A stretch of DNA of 64,000 bases from Skeletonema tropicum. Its lineage: Eukaryota; Bacillariophyta; Thalassiosirophyceae; Thalassiosirales; Thalassiosiraceae. The position numbers were made by a program, and so were the translations under genes. The DNA lies in NCBI GenBank assembly GCA_037178625.1, contig CM074146.1, forward strand, positions 1,860,001 through 1,924,000, given 5' to 3'. Under the pieces are notes generated by a model that did not search any database, had not been told where the DNA came from, and saw only the letters and a program-made list of their open reading frames with translations. Position 1 is the first letter of the stretch, and each line of letters opens with the position of its first letter. This document shows positions 28,841 to 39,352 of this stretch, one piece after another.

Positions 28841-30302
28841 GACCGATCTCACGATCAGCTGATCGATTTTGACCTTCTTCCTTGCATCAGAATTTTCGAG
28901 ACATTCGTTCCAAGCGTCTTGGCGCCAGTCGATTCGAATAAAATTTTAATTCGATTCGCTCTCCATCCACGAGCTCTCCACTCACGGACAGAACTCCACT
29001 ACTTAACATGACGAACAAGGTAGGCATAAGTTCAAGTATACGAACAGGATGGTCAATATCAATAATTAGTAGTAATTAGGAATTGTATTACTATCTTACA
29101 GTTTCAACATTCGTACATTCGTCCATCTTGCCTTTCGACGATATCTTGTCAATTTACACTAAGATGGTCCAGATTACGTTAGCACTCATGTAAGGATCAT
29201 TCATTTTGCACAAGGCTAAGGCGAGATTGAAATTGAAGGCACGACCCGATACGTAGCGCATTACTACACAAAAGAGACCCAGCTTCGGCGTTTGGTGCAA
29301 GATTCGCTGCTTGTTTCCTTGAGCATATATATTCGATCTACCACGTCCAATTTGTGTAACCGGCTTTCGTAGAGAAAAAGCATCTGATCTCGAGCAATCC
29401 TGATTAAGAAGAGGTGCCCATCACCGCCTCATTGCTTCAATTAGCTCTGGATAAGTCCCTGCAGTATTTGATCAAAGATTTACACCATTTGAGACCATGT
29501 GTGAATGAAAATGCGATCAATCTTCCACAAGTGAATAAATTCAATCCATTCGATACATGCCTCCGAAAATAATGCGAATGACGAATATTATCTGATTGCA
29601 GCATATTAGATTGAAGAAAGGGTGGAAACGCTCGACGAGATCATCCAATTCGAATTATTTCCACAGCAGCACTCCTCTGCGCTGAGTTCGACAGGAACGT
29701 ATCAAATTCGAATTGGTAAAACTCTGAATGCAGGCTGAATATTCGAGGGGCATATGCAATGACTTTATCCGCGAAGTTCCTATGGTGTAACAGCACCGTT
29801 TTCGACTAGTATTGTCCACCCCCCCTCGATAGATTTCGATGGAATGATCTTTTGTGGCATCTGAAGAATCCTTTTAAGATTAAAAATCCTTCTGTTGTGG
29901 TCAGCTTGGGTGGATACGAATACAAATAACGTGCCGTATTTCTTCTGGGAGATCCATCGAAAGAGACCGAAAGGGCGGCGAGATGAATGATGTCGTGGGA
30001 GACGGTAGAACCTGCACGGAAGCTGAATGGCCTACACAGGACCGATCGGGCGATAATTGAAGCACTGAATACGCACTGAAAAATTATGGGGCACATGCAT
30101 TGACGATATCAGGGAAGTTCCTATGGACTAGTAGCACCATCTTTGGTAGGTGGATGCATGTGCCCCTCATGAGATTTCAATGGACGGGGAGTGGTCGTTT
30201 AGTTAGGGGGCTTACTAGCTTTAATTTAAAATAAAGGTCTCGGGTTCAAGGTCTCGGGAATCCCAATTCAAGCGCGCCCATCAGCTGATCGTGAGATCGG
30301 TC
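28841..30302. mobile_element. 1,462-bp non-autonomous TIR element with CGTA target duplication
   Basis: Perfect 23-bp inverted ends (28841-28863 and 30280-30302) starting GACCGATCTCACGATCAGCT. They are flanked on both sides by CGTA (28837-28840 and 30303-30306). The end contains a palindrome, atcagctgat. Inside, two diverged direct subrepeats of ~90 bp share gaagttcctatgg and nearby blocks (about 29745-29840 and 30084-30180). No coding capacity. Superfamily unknown; several groups make 4-bp duplications. Confidence 0.85.
30190..30262 (+). other. Possible tRNA-like (Pol III box) sequence
   Basis: The stretch ggtcgtttagttaggggg resembles an A box, and gggttcaaggtctc about 45 bp later resembles a B box. 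No full cloverleaf folds by eye. It may be a tRNA-derived SINE-like remnant inside the TIR element. Confidence 0.2.
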
Positions 30303-30306
30303 CGTA

Positions 30307-30755
30307 ATTTTTGGTAAGTAGAGATTGAGAGTGCTAAATACATTGAGTAGGATGTGGTCCCATACAGGTGTGTAGCCTAGGCCGTCTCCCATCATCTTCT
30401 CTGTATCTGAGGGTTACATATCCGAGCCTTAGCGGGAGTTACGTAAGGATGTATTCCATCCTGACCAAATACAAGTGAAGATAAGGGTGGTTTGGGAGAG
30501 AGAGGGACTATCTTCGGTGGCTTGCTAGCTAGGGCTAAGCTGCCTCTCTTACTCTTGTACCTTCTTGTACTGTTGCTTGCTGTTTTGGCCAATCTTCTCT
30601 ATCTCTACAATATACAGGGACATTCACATGATTAGAGGATTGTCGAGCGCTAATGACGGAATCGTCATTTGCCACAAAGCAGCTTTGGTAATTGAAACCT
30701 ACTACTCAATTATCGAGTCTTGCCCTCTTCATCTTCATCATTAGTTGTTCGATGC
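30307..30755. other. Intergenic stretch, no supported gene
   Basis: Short open frames only (for example 30392-30592 minus). No domain or repeat recognised. Confidence 0.45.
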
Positions 30756-31337
30756 TCATGATTTCTGCGGCTTCGCTTCAAACTTGGCAATTATGGCAGC
30801 ACATTTATCACATTCTTTTCTGTGCCTTTTCCAATCAATTTGTTGGCACCGACGGGAACAATATGTGACCATCCGACATCGACTGCAATACTTTGTTTTG
30901 CGGCGTTCCACTCGTTCTCCTGACGTTTGGTCTCCGAATTTGCATTGCATGTAGCAGCAAATTCCCAACTTTGAGATGTTCTTCACTTCTTCGTATTTCT
31001 CATCCAAGCAGGAGCAGGGAGTACGTCTCCGGAAGAATTTGACAAGAGTATGTTGATCGGCGTAGAGCGTTTCGATTGTTTTTTGCCAATTGAATAGAGC
31101 ACGCTTTTGATCCAACTTCACTGCGATATGTTGCTCAAAATACCTGGCAAACGTAGCAAAATCACGAGCATCATCATAATTGCCTTCAAGAATATGTTGT
31201 GTTCCATGACACAAACAGTACGATATCGCCATTTCCATCTTGGTAGAATCATTCCACACATCGGAAAATTCGCCCAGCGTCGCAATATGAGCTTTTTTCA
31301 GGCTAATCGCAAAGTAGATACCACTACCAACACCCAA
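30756..31337 (-). CDS. MYND zinc-finger protein, 5' end missing or unspliced
   Basis: About 193 residues ending in a C-terminal MYND finger: KYCSRCRMVTYCSRRCQQID, then WKRHRKEC. MYND fingers bind proline-rich protein motifs. The preceding part is helical and may be repeat-like (YYLGVGSGIYFAISLKKAH is reminiscent of Sel1/TPR-like helices). The frame is open up to a TAA near 31371 but has no ATG at its head; the first internal ATG is in KMEMAIS. Either an upstream exon exists or the gene is truncated. A decayed copy of the middle part lies just upstream at 31650-31995. Confidence 0.6.
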   Translation of the reverse strand: MGVGSGIYFAISLKKAHIATLGEFSDVWNDSTKMEMAISYCLCHGTQHILEGNYDDARDFATFARYFEQHIAVKLDQKRALFNWQKTIETLYADQHTLVKFFRRRTPCSCLDEKYEEVKNISKLGICCYMQCKFGDQTSGERVERRKTKYCSRCRMVTYCSRRCQQIDWKRHRKECDKCAAIIAKFEAKPQKS

Positions 31338-31649
31338 ATAGTATATTGACTCGAGTGTCGATTTACTAGCTATTTATTGGTCGAGAAAGGAAGGAGAAGA
31401 TTGTCCCAAAAGGAAACATCTGTCAGAACTCGAAAGACGGATACCGCCATTTTCCGAATTCTGAGACAAATTGGTCTGGACAAGAAAGGACTCTTGTCCC
31501 TGAAAGGACACCCATCTTTCCACGCATCGCAGCTAGAGCTAAGCCAGTACACTTTTCGACGTGGACATGGACTACAATACACTGTTGTATTTTGTTCCAC
31601 CTCTCCGTCAGTAAATTCGCACGTAGGTGTAGCTGCAGCAGAGGCCCAT

Positions 31650-31995
31650 CTTCGGGATACACTTCACTTCTTCGTATTTCTCATCCAGACAAGAGAAGAG
31701 AATACGTCTCCGGAAGAATCTAACAATAACAAGAACAAGTGTGTGGAAGTCAGCTCGATACGCATCCAATATTTTTGTTCAATAGACTCTAGAGCCTGAG
31801 ATACATCGTAACAGCGACGTATTGCTCCAAATATCTAAGCAGTTTTACCTAGCAGAATGTGTTCTGCTCCGTAAGAGACAAAAATTACGATACAAACGAT
31901 TTCAACTTGGCAGCGGCAAATTTATTCATCTTCGCATTTTGAGCTTCTCTGAGGCAACTGGAAAGATTATTAAGCTTGCCAGCTTCTCCATTGAA
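31650..31995 (-). pseudogene. Decayed copy of the MYND gene middle region
   Basis: Shares cacttcttcgtatttctcat and ttacgtctccggaagaa-type blocks with 30980-31045. Further on it shows scattered similarity to 31120-31300 (such as cgatt/cgatat and acaaacagtacgatat-like words). No continuous frame. Confidence 0.4.
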
Positions 31996-32450
31996 TTCTC
32001 CAGTGAATTTGCTTAGGAGAATTTGTTCACAAGTCGACGTATGAGAAGGGTAGTTCGAAGCCGTGGTGACAATGTTGGTTGAAAAATGGGCTCTTACATT
32101 CTTACGGTTACGGCCGAATGTACTTGCACTTGCGCTGTCATCGACCGCTGCTGGCCATTGGTAACAACCAGAACTGCTTTCCTGTTCCTCCCGTCTTGTT
32201 CTTTCACCTCATCTTCCTTTGCCCTGTTTTGCCCCCCTCCTTGCCTTCGCTCTTGTCCATGCTTCGCTGGTGCTGGTGCCTTTTCCTTTTCCCTCGATAT
32301 CATCTTTCAATATCAATATGTTTATGCATGAATGAGGCAAAAAACGGATGAGCTATGCAAGTGAGCATCCGGGGTGATTTGTTGGCTCCTTCAATCACCC
32401 CTGCCTGCCGCCTCTTGCCACACTCGCTTTCTCCTTACGATATCCACATG
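31996..32450. other. Intergenic stretch, no supported gene
   Basis: Pyrimidine-rich sequence; open frames on both strands overlap and lack domain character. Confidence 0.45.
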
Positions 32451-32919
32451 TGATGAGATTTTAAAACTGTCGAGCGTCCCATTTTGGGACAGTCGATTTT
32501 GGGAGTCCCAAAATGGGACAGTCAAGCAATAAGGTAGATAATAAAGCTAAAGCGCTTCTGTTGCCTTCATCAAGGTCCGATGGGATGGTTCCTACTCCTA
32601 GCTTTTTTTGCTGTGAAAAGCATTTCTTGGCTCTCTAATTTTTTCGACGTCTGCACGTCACCCGCCTTACTTTTGAGCCGAGGGGAGAAGGTGTCATCCA
32701 CAAAAGATGTCGGCACCCAACGCCTCCGAGACCCAAGCCTTGCCAAGGACACCCTCAGCGGCAGCTAGTGGCTTGGTTTATTGCCCTGGCGAAGTCGTAT
32801 AGACGCCGTGTTAATACTGTAATCACGTGTAGTGTGTGTGTGTGTGTCGGCAGTGTGACATGCCGATGAGAGAAAGCGGTAAAGGGAGCTTGTAGGGGCG
32901 GCAGATACAACGAGGAAAG

Positions 32920-35900
32920 ATGGACGACGATGTCTTTGATTCGGACCTGTACGATGATGAAGATGACATCATTGCCGCTCACGGTCAAGACTTCTCATTG
33001 GGTGGGAAGCTCGCAGACGAGGAGGAGAAGGATCCGGAGGACTCTCTCAATGATGATTTTACAAATTTTAGTTTTGGCAATTGGCCGCCTAATCTCCAAA
33101 AATGGAAAGAACAGCGTGCAGACATCACCCACCCTGAGATAACATTCAACGAGTCAAGTGATGTTAGCTATGAGCAGGCTAAGAAGGAGGTGAAATATCT
33201 TGTCGACCGTCTGGGACATGGTGAAGAAGGTGTGAAGAACTTGTTTCAACAATGTTTTGGGAGTAAGAGCGAATTGTTTTTGAAGTTCCACGAGCACATC
33301 GATATGGAATATAATGACTTCTGTTGCTTCTTAGCTACATTCTTCATCGAGTGCAAGTTTAGCAAGACGTATAGTAGGCTTTGCAAAGACAAATACGTGG
33401 ACACGTCCAAATTTGCCACTGAGGAGCAATACAAGAAGCGGTGGAAGAGTATTGACGACCATAACAAAAATGAACGTTTCTTGTCTCGATTTTGGGAGGT
33501 CACCCAACTTGCCTTTAACAACACAATGCAGAAGGCCTTCCAACCTACCAATTGTGAGTATAAGCTCTACATGACGATTGATGATGACAAGCAACACTAC
33601 AACTTTCATGTGAGTCCTCGGAACGTCCCGCTCAATGATAACAATAAGATCAAGAGAGTCCGTTTCTTTCGTGACAACGCTACAGGGCAAGCTCTTGATG
33701 ACAGGTATGCTGACTATTATAAGATGTTGAAAATTCTAGGTCTGTCGAATCTTCTACCTGTAGAGGAAGACCCAGATGATAACTTGGAAGACCCAGATGA
33801 TAACGAGGAAGAAGTGGTGGAGGACGATACCAATGATTCCGAGGAAGAGATATCAATTGATGATGAATCAATTGGTGCACTACTTGCTGGAAAGGAGAGA
33901 GAACAGGCAACAGAAGAAGATTGGGTAGAAGCAGGTTTTACCTTTGAAGAGGATGCATCTGCTGATAATGATGATGATGTCGGTGAGAGAGATGAATGCG
34001 ATAATTGTGAGAGTAGTGATGTCGATGAGAGAGATGAGTGCAATGATAGCAGTGATAGCAGTGATAGTAGTGAGTGCGATGATAGCAGTATAGTAGTGAG
34101 AGCAACCTACGAAGTGAAGACGAAGATATTGATGACATTGAGCACATTGAAAAGATTGATAACTTTGCGGATCTATTTGTTGACACATTTTGTGGGCCCG
34201 ACCAAAGTGACGCCTTTGAAAATTTGCGGAGGAGCGAGGGTTTGGATTACATACAAAATTCAGCTACTGACGATGAAATGATTGCAATCATCGGCAAGAT
34301 AGAGGGAGCCAAGCTTGGGAGTAGTGCGGAATATCGTAGACAAATACTCAGCAGTTGGGTAGACTGTACCCGGGTGCAGCGAGTCTCAAGTTTATGACTC
34401 TAAAGGAGATGAAGGAGTTTCATCAGAGCCATGGTGGCTTACCAAACATCTCCTGGAGCGGAAGGGTTGACACTGTGCGTCAGAGATTGGCTGGTGCTTT
34501 GCACGAAGCGAAGAATGTGGATGGTGTACATGCCCATGCTCAAGATGAAGATGTTTTTTTTTACTGAGAATACGCAGCAATCACTGAACTTGCAAGAAGC
34601 TCTTTTATGAAACCACTGCGGAAAGGGAATGATGAGGGGCAAGCCAAATACGCCGCACCGCGCCGAGAAGCCATTCATGGAGCAAGCTTTCGATATTTGT
34701 CAGAGGATTTATGGTCAAAATAGTCTAGAAGCTATCTACTCTCCAGGACTCGTTCGACGTGGCTCTGTCGAAACTGACACTAATAATGATGAAGAGCAAC
34801 ATAATTTCTTTTTGAGGGACACGGCAGATGGAATTACCATAATGGATTTAGGTGATGATAAAAGGATAGCCGTCCCAATCGAGTGTAAGTGCCGTGCGTC
34901 GCCACGAACATTTGCAAAGGAACGAAGTCGTATTGAGACTCTTCATAGAGAGAATGCGTCTGGAAGAGGGATGGGCGTTTCAACTGAGGTTGATATGGAT
35001 ACATACACAGCGTACGTGGTAGAGATGATAGTGGAGTATTCAGATACGCATTTGGAACTTTTCCATAGATGTGTGCCAGACGTTGACGAGAGGGTGCAAA
35101 TATTTCATCTACCTACCAAAGTGATCGGTGCATTTTTCTCATTGGCAATAACACATCGCTCATGGCCATGTACATCTTCATATTTCCAGCTAAGTTCATC
35201 GTTGACGTGAAAACAATGTGACGGTGGCTCGGATGTTGATGTACTTTGGTGTCGCTTTCCATCGAGGTAATCAGTGGTGCAATGTAAAAATGGACTTTCC
35301 GTATCCAACGTTGGCTCATTGTAGGAATGCCAACAACAAGCGCGCCGCCTTTGAGGATTCTATCGACTTGGCGATCGATATGCTGTTGGATGTCGTCCTG
35401 GCCCATATGGACCAGACACTCCTTGACGCTGCAGCTTGTACCACTGGAGTAGAGAGTACGGAAACACCGCTTCCAATGGAGCCATTTACACTTTTGCCGC
35501 AGCAGACTGTGGCACCTGTTCATGACCTGGAGAGAAGGCCTCGCAGTCGCAGTACAGCAAAGCAGAGGACACCCCAGCTCCTGGGTTGCCTGCGCCTGCA
35601 GTTGTGTCTGGACAAACACCAAGGACAAGTAAGCAGAAACCAGTGCAAACTCATGTAGAACGATGCAAGCAATGTTTAGGAATCTACTTGGCCAAGGTAG
35701 AGTCTATTGGTGTAGTGGTCGACGGGCAGAAGAAGAGGAGGAAAAAGAAGCAGAAGAAGACAGATGAACGCACTCGACGTACATGTGAGCACTGCGGCAA
35801 GAGGACTGACTACATGTGTCTTGGATGCCGCCGGTATTGCTGCTTCTCTGCACCATCTGCGAAGAAGAATAACAAGAAACATCCAAAGAACTTTTCAGTC

Positions 35901-36374
35901 AAAACACCAATCCTAAATCGGAAGACTGGTGCTTTGCGTCGGGTAAGAAGGAGTTCAGACTTGGTCCACGAGACTGCCGTTTGCCAGTGGACTTGCTATC
36001 ATGCTTTACATCGTGAAGCATGGGAAACCTATACCGAAAGCAACAAACATCAGATGCTTGCGATGGCTAGAGGGAATAGATCGGAAGCAAACACAAAGAA
36101 GAAGGGAATGAAGAAGAAGAAGAAGAAGAAGAAGAAGAAGAAGAAGAAGAAGAAGGGCAAGTTGAAGACAATCAGGAAGAAGGGCAAGTTGAAGACAATC
36201 AAAGAAGGAAAGGACGAAGACAATAGTGTAGGTGAAAGCGAAGAAGAAGATGTCCTGTCGGATAGCGAGTCGGATGAGGAGTCGGATAGCGAGTCGGATG
36301 AGGAGTCAGATAGCGATGACGAAAATGATCAACACAATGGCCGCAAGAGAAGCCATCGTTACGTGAGCAAATGA
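32920..36374 (+). pseudogene. Frameshifted transposon protein: acidic linker, SAP-like, ExK-like and Cys-rich parts
   Basis: The first segment (32920 to ~34090) starts MDDDVFDSDLYDDEDD. It has a helical core with FFIECKFSKTYSRL and YMTIDDDKQHYNF, vaguely like the first strand of piggyBac-type transposases, then a long Asp/Glu/Ser tract. Coding then shifts frame (ESNLRSEDEDIDD..., to ~34370), again to TLKEMKEFHQSHGGLPNISW (SAP-like, to 34567), then 34629-35210, where D...VPIECKCRA recalls the D-ExK core of PD-(D/E)XK nucleases. Another frame follows (35218-35600), and the last (35586-36374) has a Cys cluster CEHCGKRTDYMCLGCRRYCC plus WTCYHALH, like piggyBac C-terminal fingers, and poly-Lys. 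At least four frame changes without clean introns make it a pseudogene. Confidence 0.55.
36110..36156 (+). repeat. (GAA)n microsatellite encoding poly-Lys
   Basis: About 15 uninterrupted GAA/AAG units within the C-terminal part of the transposon pseudogene. Confidence 0.9.
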
Positions 36375-36861
36375 TACAATAACAATATATACGATAATGG
36401 GAAGTGAAGCAGCATGAGAAGTTCACGGGTGGGACCGGGACAAGAGATACACGAGAATAGATACATATCACATGAACATAAATATTCATTACATAGAGCA
36501 TAGTATCCAGCCAGTACACAGTGACAAACTCGTCATCCATACCCCCCACTCATTGTAGCGAAGGTGTAGACGTGCAATGGAAGCATTTTCGGACTGTCGA
36601 GCTCCATAGAATGCCCATTTTATATGTATTCAAAATTCTCATTTTTCCTCTAAAAATCCACGAAAATTGTATCTACTAATAACGGTGCCTAGAAACTACC
36701 AATGACAAAATTGAACAACCTAAGCACATGGTATTGATCACAAGAGTGTATAGAAGGCGTCTGTAAACTTTTTTGGGTCATTACAGCAATTATTCACTGA
36801 GCGTCCCATTTTGGGACACTCGAGAACTTCTAAAATTTTTTCGCGGTTTAAAATCTCATCA

Positions 36862-39352
36862 TGGATAGGCTACAAGGCCCAGCCACGTCCCACCATCACC
36901 ACAAGAGACGCGGCGCGGAGACAGGCCCACCCTACTAGACATAGAATCTTCAGACACCTGTCTGAGTCACTTGGAGGACTCAGCACATGTGACATGTGAG
37001 ATCCGCCCCATGTCCGAAAGCTGGCCGGCAAGAGATAGACGGACAGAGCCCCTGCCGCGCCGGCCGGGGTAGGTAAAACGTTGGATGTCCGATTCGCCAT
37101 TCGTGAATGGTTTAGACACATTCTCTGTCTTTTTCACCACTCACAAGTTTACCGAGACTCGGAAATGACTCATAGGGTGTAGAGCCTGCGTACAAATCAC
37201 AAGTCCAACGCTCCTTGATACGAATGAAACAACATTCTCATTACATATATTAAGCGAAGCATCCTAAGCACTGACAAGCGTTGAGATGAACACAATAAAC
37301 TAAGAGCCCAGTCTCTCAGTAAGACATAACAAGTATGCAGCTCCTAGATTGTCACTCCAACCGTGACAAACCTATGAATGTTGGTTGGGCTTACCCCAGC
37401 CACAATTTCTATCTTGTCCTATCTAGGTTCAAGAAAATACTCCTGCAAATACGGGACACAAGTCCCGAACCTCGGCACTCCAGTTCCTCTGTCCGAGCAA
37501 GCGTTTCTACCCGAGTGAAGTGGCCTCAAAGAGCTTAGCTATCAGTGAGGACCACGACACACGTTGATAGTAGCAACCTTGGACCTCCAAAGGGCAGCGA
37601 GAGCCGGAAATCTCATATCATTTCCGGATGCTTGACTGCCTTGTCGAGTTAAACAGAACCATCTTATCAAACAAAGTGAATAAGAAACCCCCACCAACTT
37701 CCCGGAGACGGATGGCGCCTCCAGCCGACAACGCTGGGTTGCCGGTTTGTCATACTCCCATGCGATGGAATGCCCTATTCTCTCCCCGATCAGCGCTCGG
37801 CATGTCGCTGCCTCTTCTAAAGGGCAAGGAAGTATGACGAATTATGTGTGATTTGTGTTGTATTATGAAGAATATCTCTGAAGTAAATGATGTTTACGAA
37901 GACGTTTGAATTGAGCAACACTCTACTGCTCGTTATGACATGCACAAAAGAAGGAGATCAAGCTAATCTTTAGGGCGTTAGCGGTACCCGTGGATGATAG
38001 GTCGATGATGATGATGAAGACCTCGTTCCTCGTGCATGGTGAAAGTAGGACTTTTGCATGATGTAGGTAATAAATGTTGCGGCGATGTTGTGTAAATAAT
38101 ATGACTTGTTCATATGTTGTGTTGTAGTTCGTCGGATCGGCTCAGTGCTCTATCTTTCTGAAAAGGGGGAGTTTCACCCCACCGATGATGGGCATAATGC
38201 ATGCCCATATTCTACAACTCGATGTATTGTCTTGCCCCGGGTTGACCCTACTCCATGTGCTTCCAGCTGACTGTGACGCAGGTGACTATTCTGGAAACGT
38301 CAGACTTATGGACAGATATCTGTAGCACGCGCTCGAAGATGTCAAATACGCACCTCCGATGACTAGTGTTCTCATCATCAGAGTATGGGGAAGGCACAAA
38401 AACCATAGAATGCGTAGAAATCCCAGTATAAACAAGAAGAATCCCTTCTTTTATCCACTTCGATCGAGACAGAGCAATCTGTCATTATCGACTCCAAACC
38501 AACAACATGGCGAGAATACCACGCTGATGGGCCTTTAAATACCCACCTCAGCCACCCCACCCCCACAGAAGAACCTGACGTGATGACATGAGGAAGAAGG
38601 CCCATAACACTTAAGAGTGACAAAATTAAACGACTAGTTTGCGCTAAACTGCACTCGTCGACAGTGATCAGTAATTGCCCCCGATATGCCCAAAGCGTAA
38701 ACCAGCCGATTTAAAGTTGTGCGCACTGAATACTCCAGTCGAAAGATGTTCTATCAGGTCGAACGATGACACTCGTTGTGTGTGGAAAGGGGGTGTCAAT
38801 GGTTGATGTTTTGTCAATCGTCTGACCCTCGGCTTTCAATTCCGACAATGTCTCAATGCAGTCATCCGTTTCTTCGTCAGTGTGTCCTTGTTCTTTATCC
38901 CTCGGTATACACCGTCTTGACTGTGGCGTACGAGGTGCTTTTCGATACCCGGGACGACGGGAAGCGGTATTGGTAACACAGGGTCTACAGTTGATAATAA
39001 TTCTTCAAGAGTGCAAATTCATACCCTATTTATTAGTGTCAACACGGGAACCGTGGTGTCACTTTTCCGATGAATGAATCCATCCGTTCACGAATGTGGA
39101 CTTTATCTACCTGTCAGCCAGCTGCCAGACGTGTTCTCCATCGTACATCCTCTCTACATCTACACGTTCTCAGAGGTAAAATGAACACACTCTCAGAGGT
39201 AAAATGAACATCCTCTCAAAGGTAAAATAATGAACATCCTCGCTACACACTCATCAACGAGTGCAACGCAAATGAGAAGAAGCTCTCATTAATTGCAATA
39301 TAGCAATAAATGAGTATCAACGATAGATATACTCAAGCTACTCAACAACGTC
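36862..39352. other. 2.5-kb region without a supported gene
   Basis: The first part (about 36870-37850) is more GC-rich and lacks low-complexity, but no ORF carries a known domain, and I could not match it to an rRNA or other RNA gene by eye. The rest is AT-rich. A 24-26-bp tandem repeat lies at 39164-39242, just upstream of the CEMIP-like gene. Confidence 0.4.
39164..39242 (+). repeat. Tandem repeat, three units of 24-26 bp
   Basis: Units share tctcagaggtaaaatgaaca with small changes, ending about 110 bp upstream of the start codon at 39353. Confidence 0.85.

Larger units (their letters stand above)
32451..36861 (+). mobile_element. 4.4-kb DNA transposon, degenerate
   Basis: Inverted 15-bp ends TGATGAGATTTTAAA at 32451-32465 and 36847-36861. 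Next to the ends are palindromes of the form GTCCCATTTTGGGAC (near 32477, 32507 and 36802), probably subterminal binding sites. The interior holds a long, frameshifted coding region (32920-36374). No convincing target duplication was found. TTAA occurs inside both ends, which would suit piggyBac-like insertion, but the catalytic motif is not visible. Confidence 0.65.

Noticed and set aside
30190..30262. A functional tRNA gene
   Set aside because: A- and B-box-like words are present, but no acceptor stem or anticodon arm pairs properly. Kept only as a weak tRNA-like feature.
32451..36861. Confident piggyBac call with TTAA target sites
   Set aside because: TTAA lies inside the 15-bp inverted ends rather than outside them, and no DDD core can be read in the broken frames.
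36870..37850. rRNA gene fragment
   Set aside because: Higher GC content and lack of ORFs suggested it, but no recognisable conserved rRNA core sequence was found.
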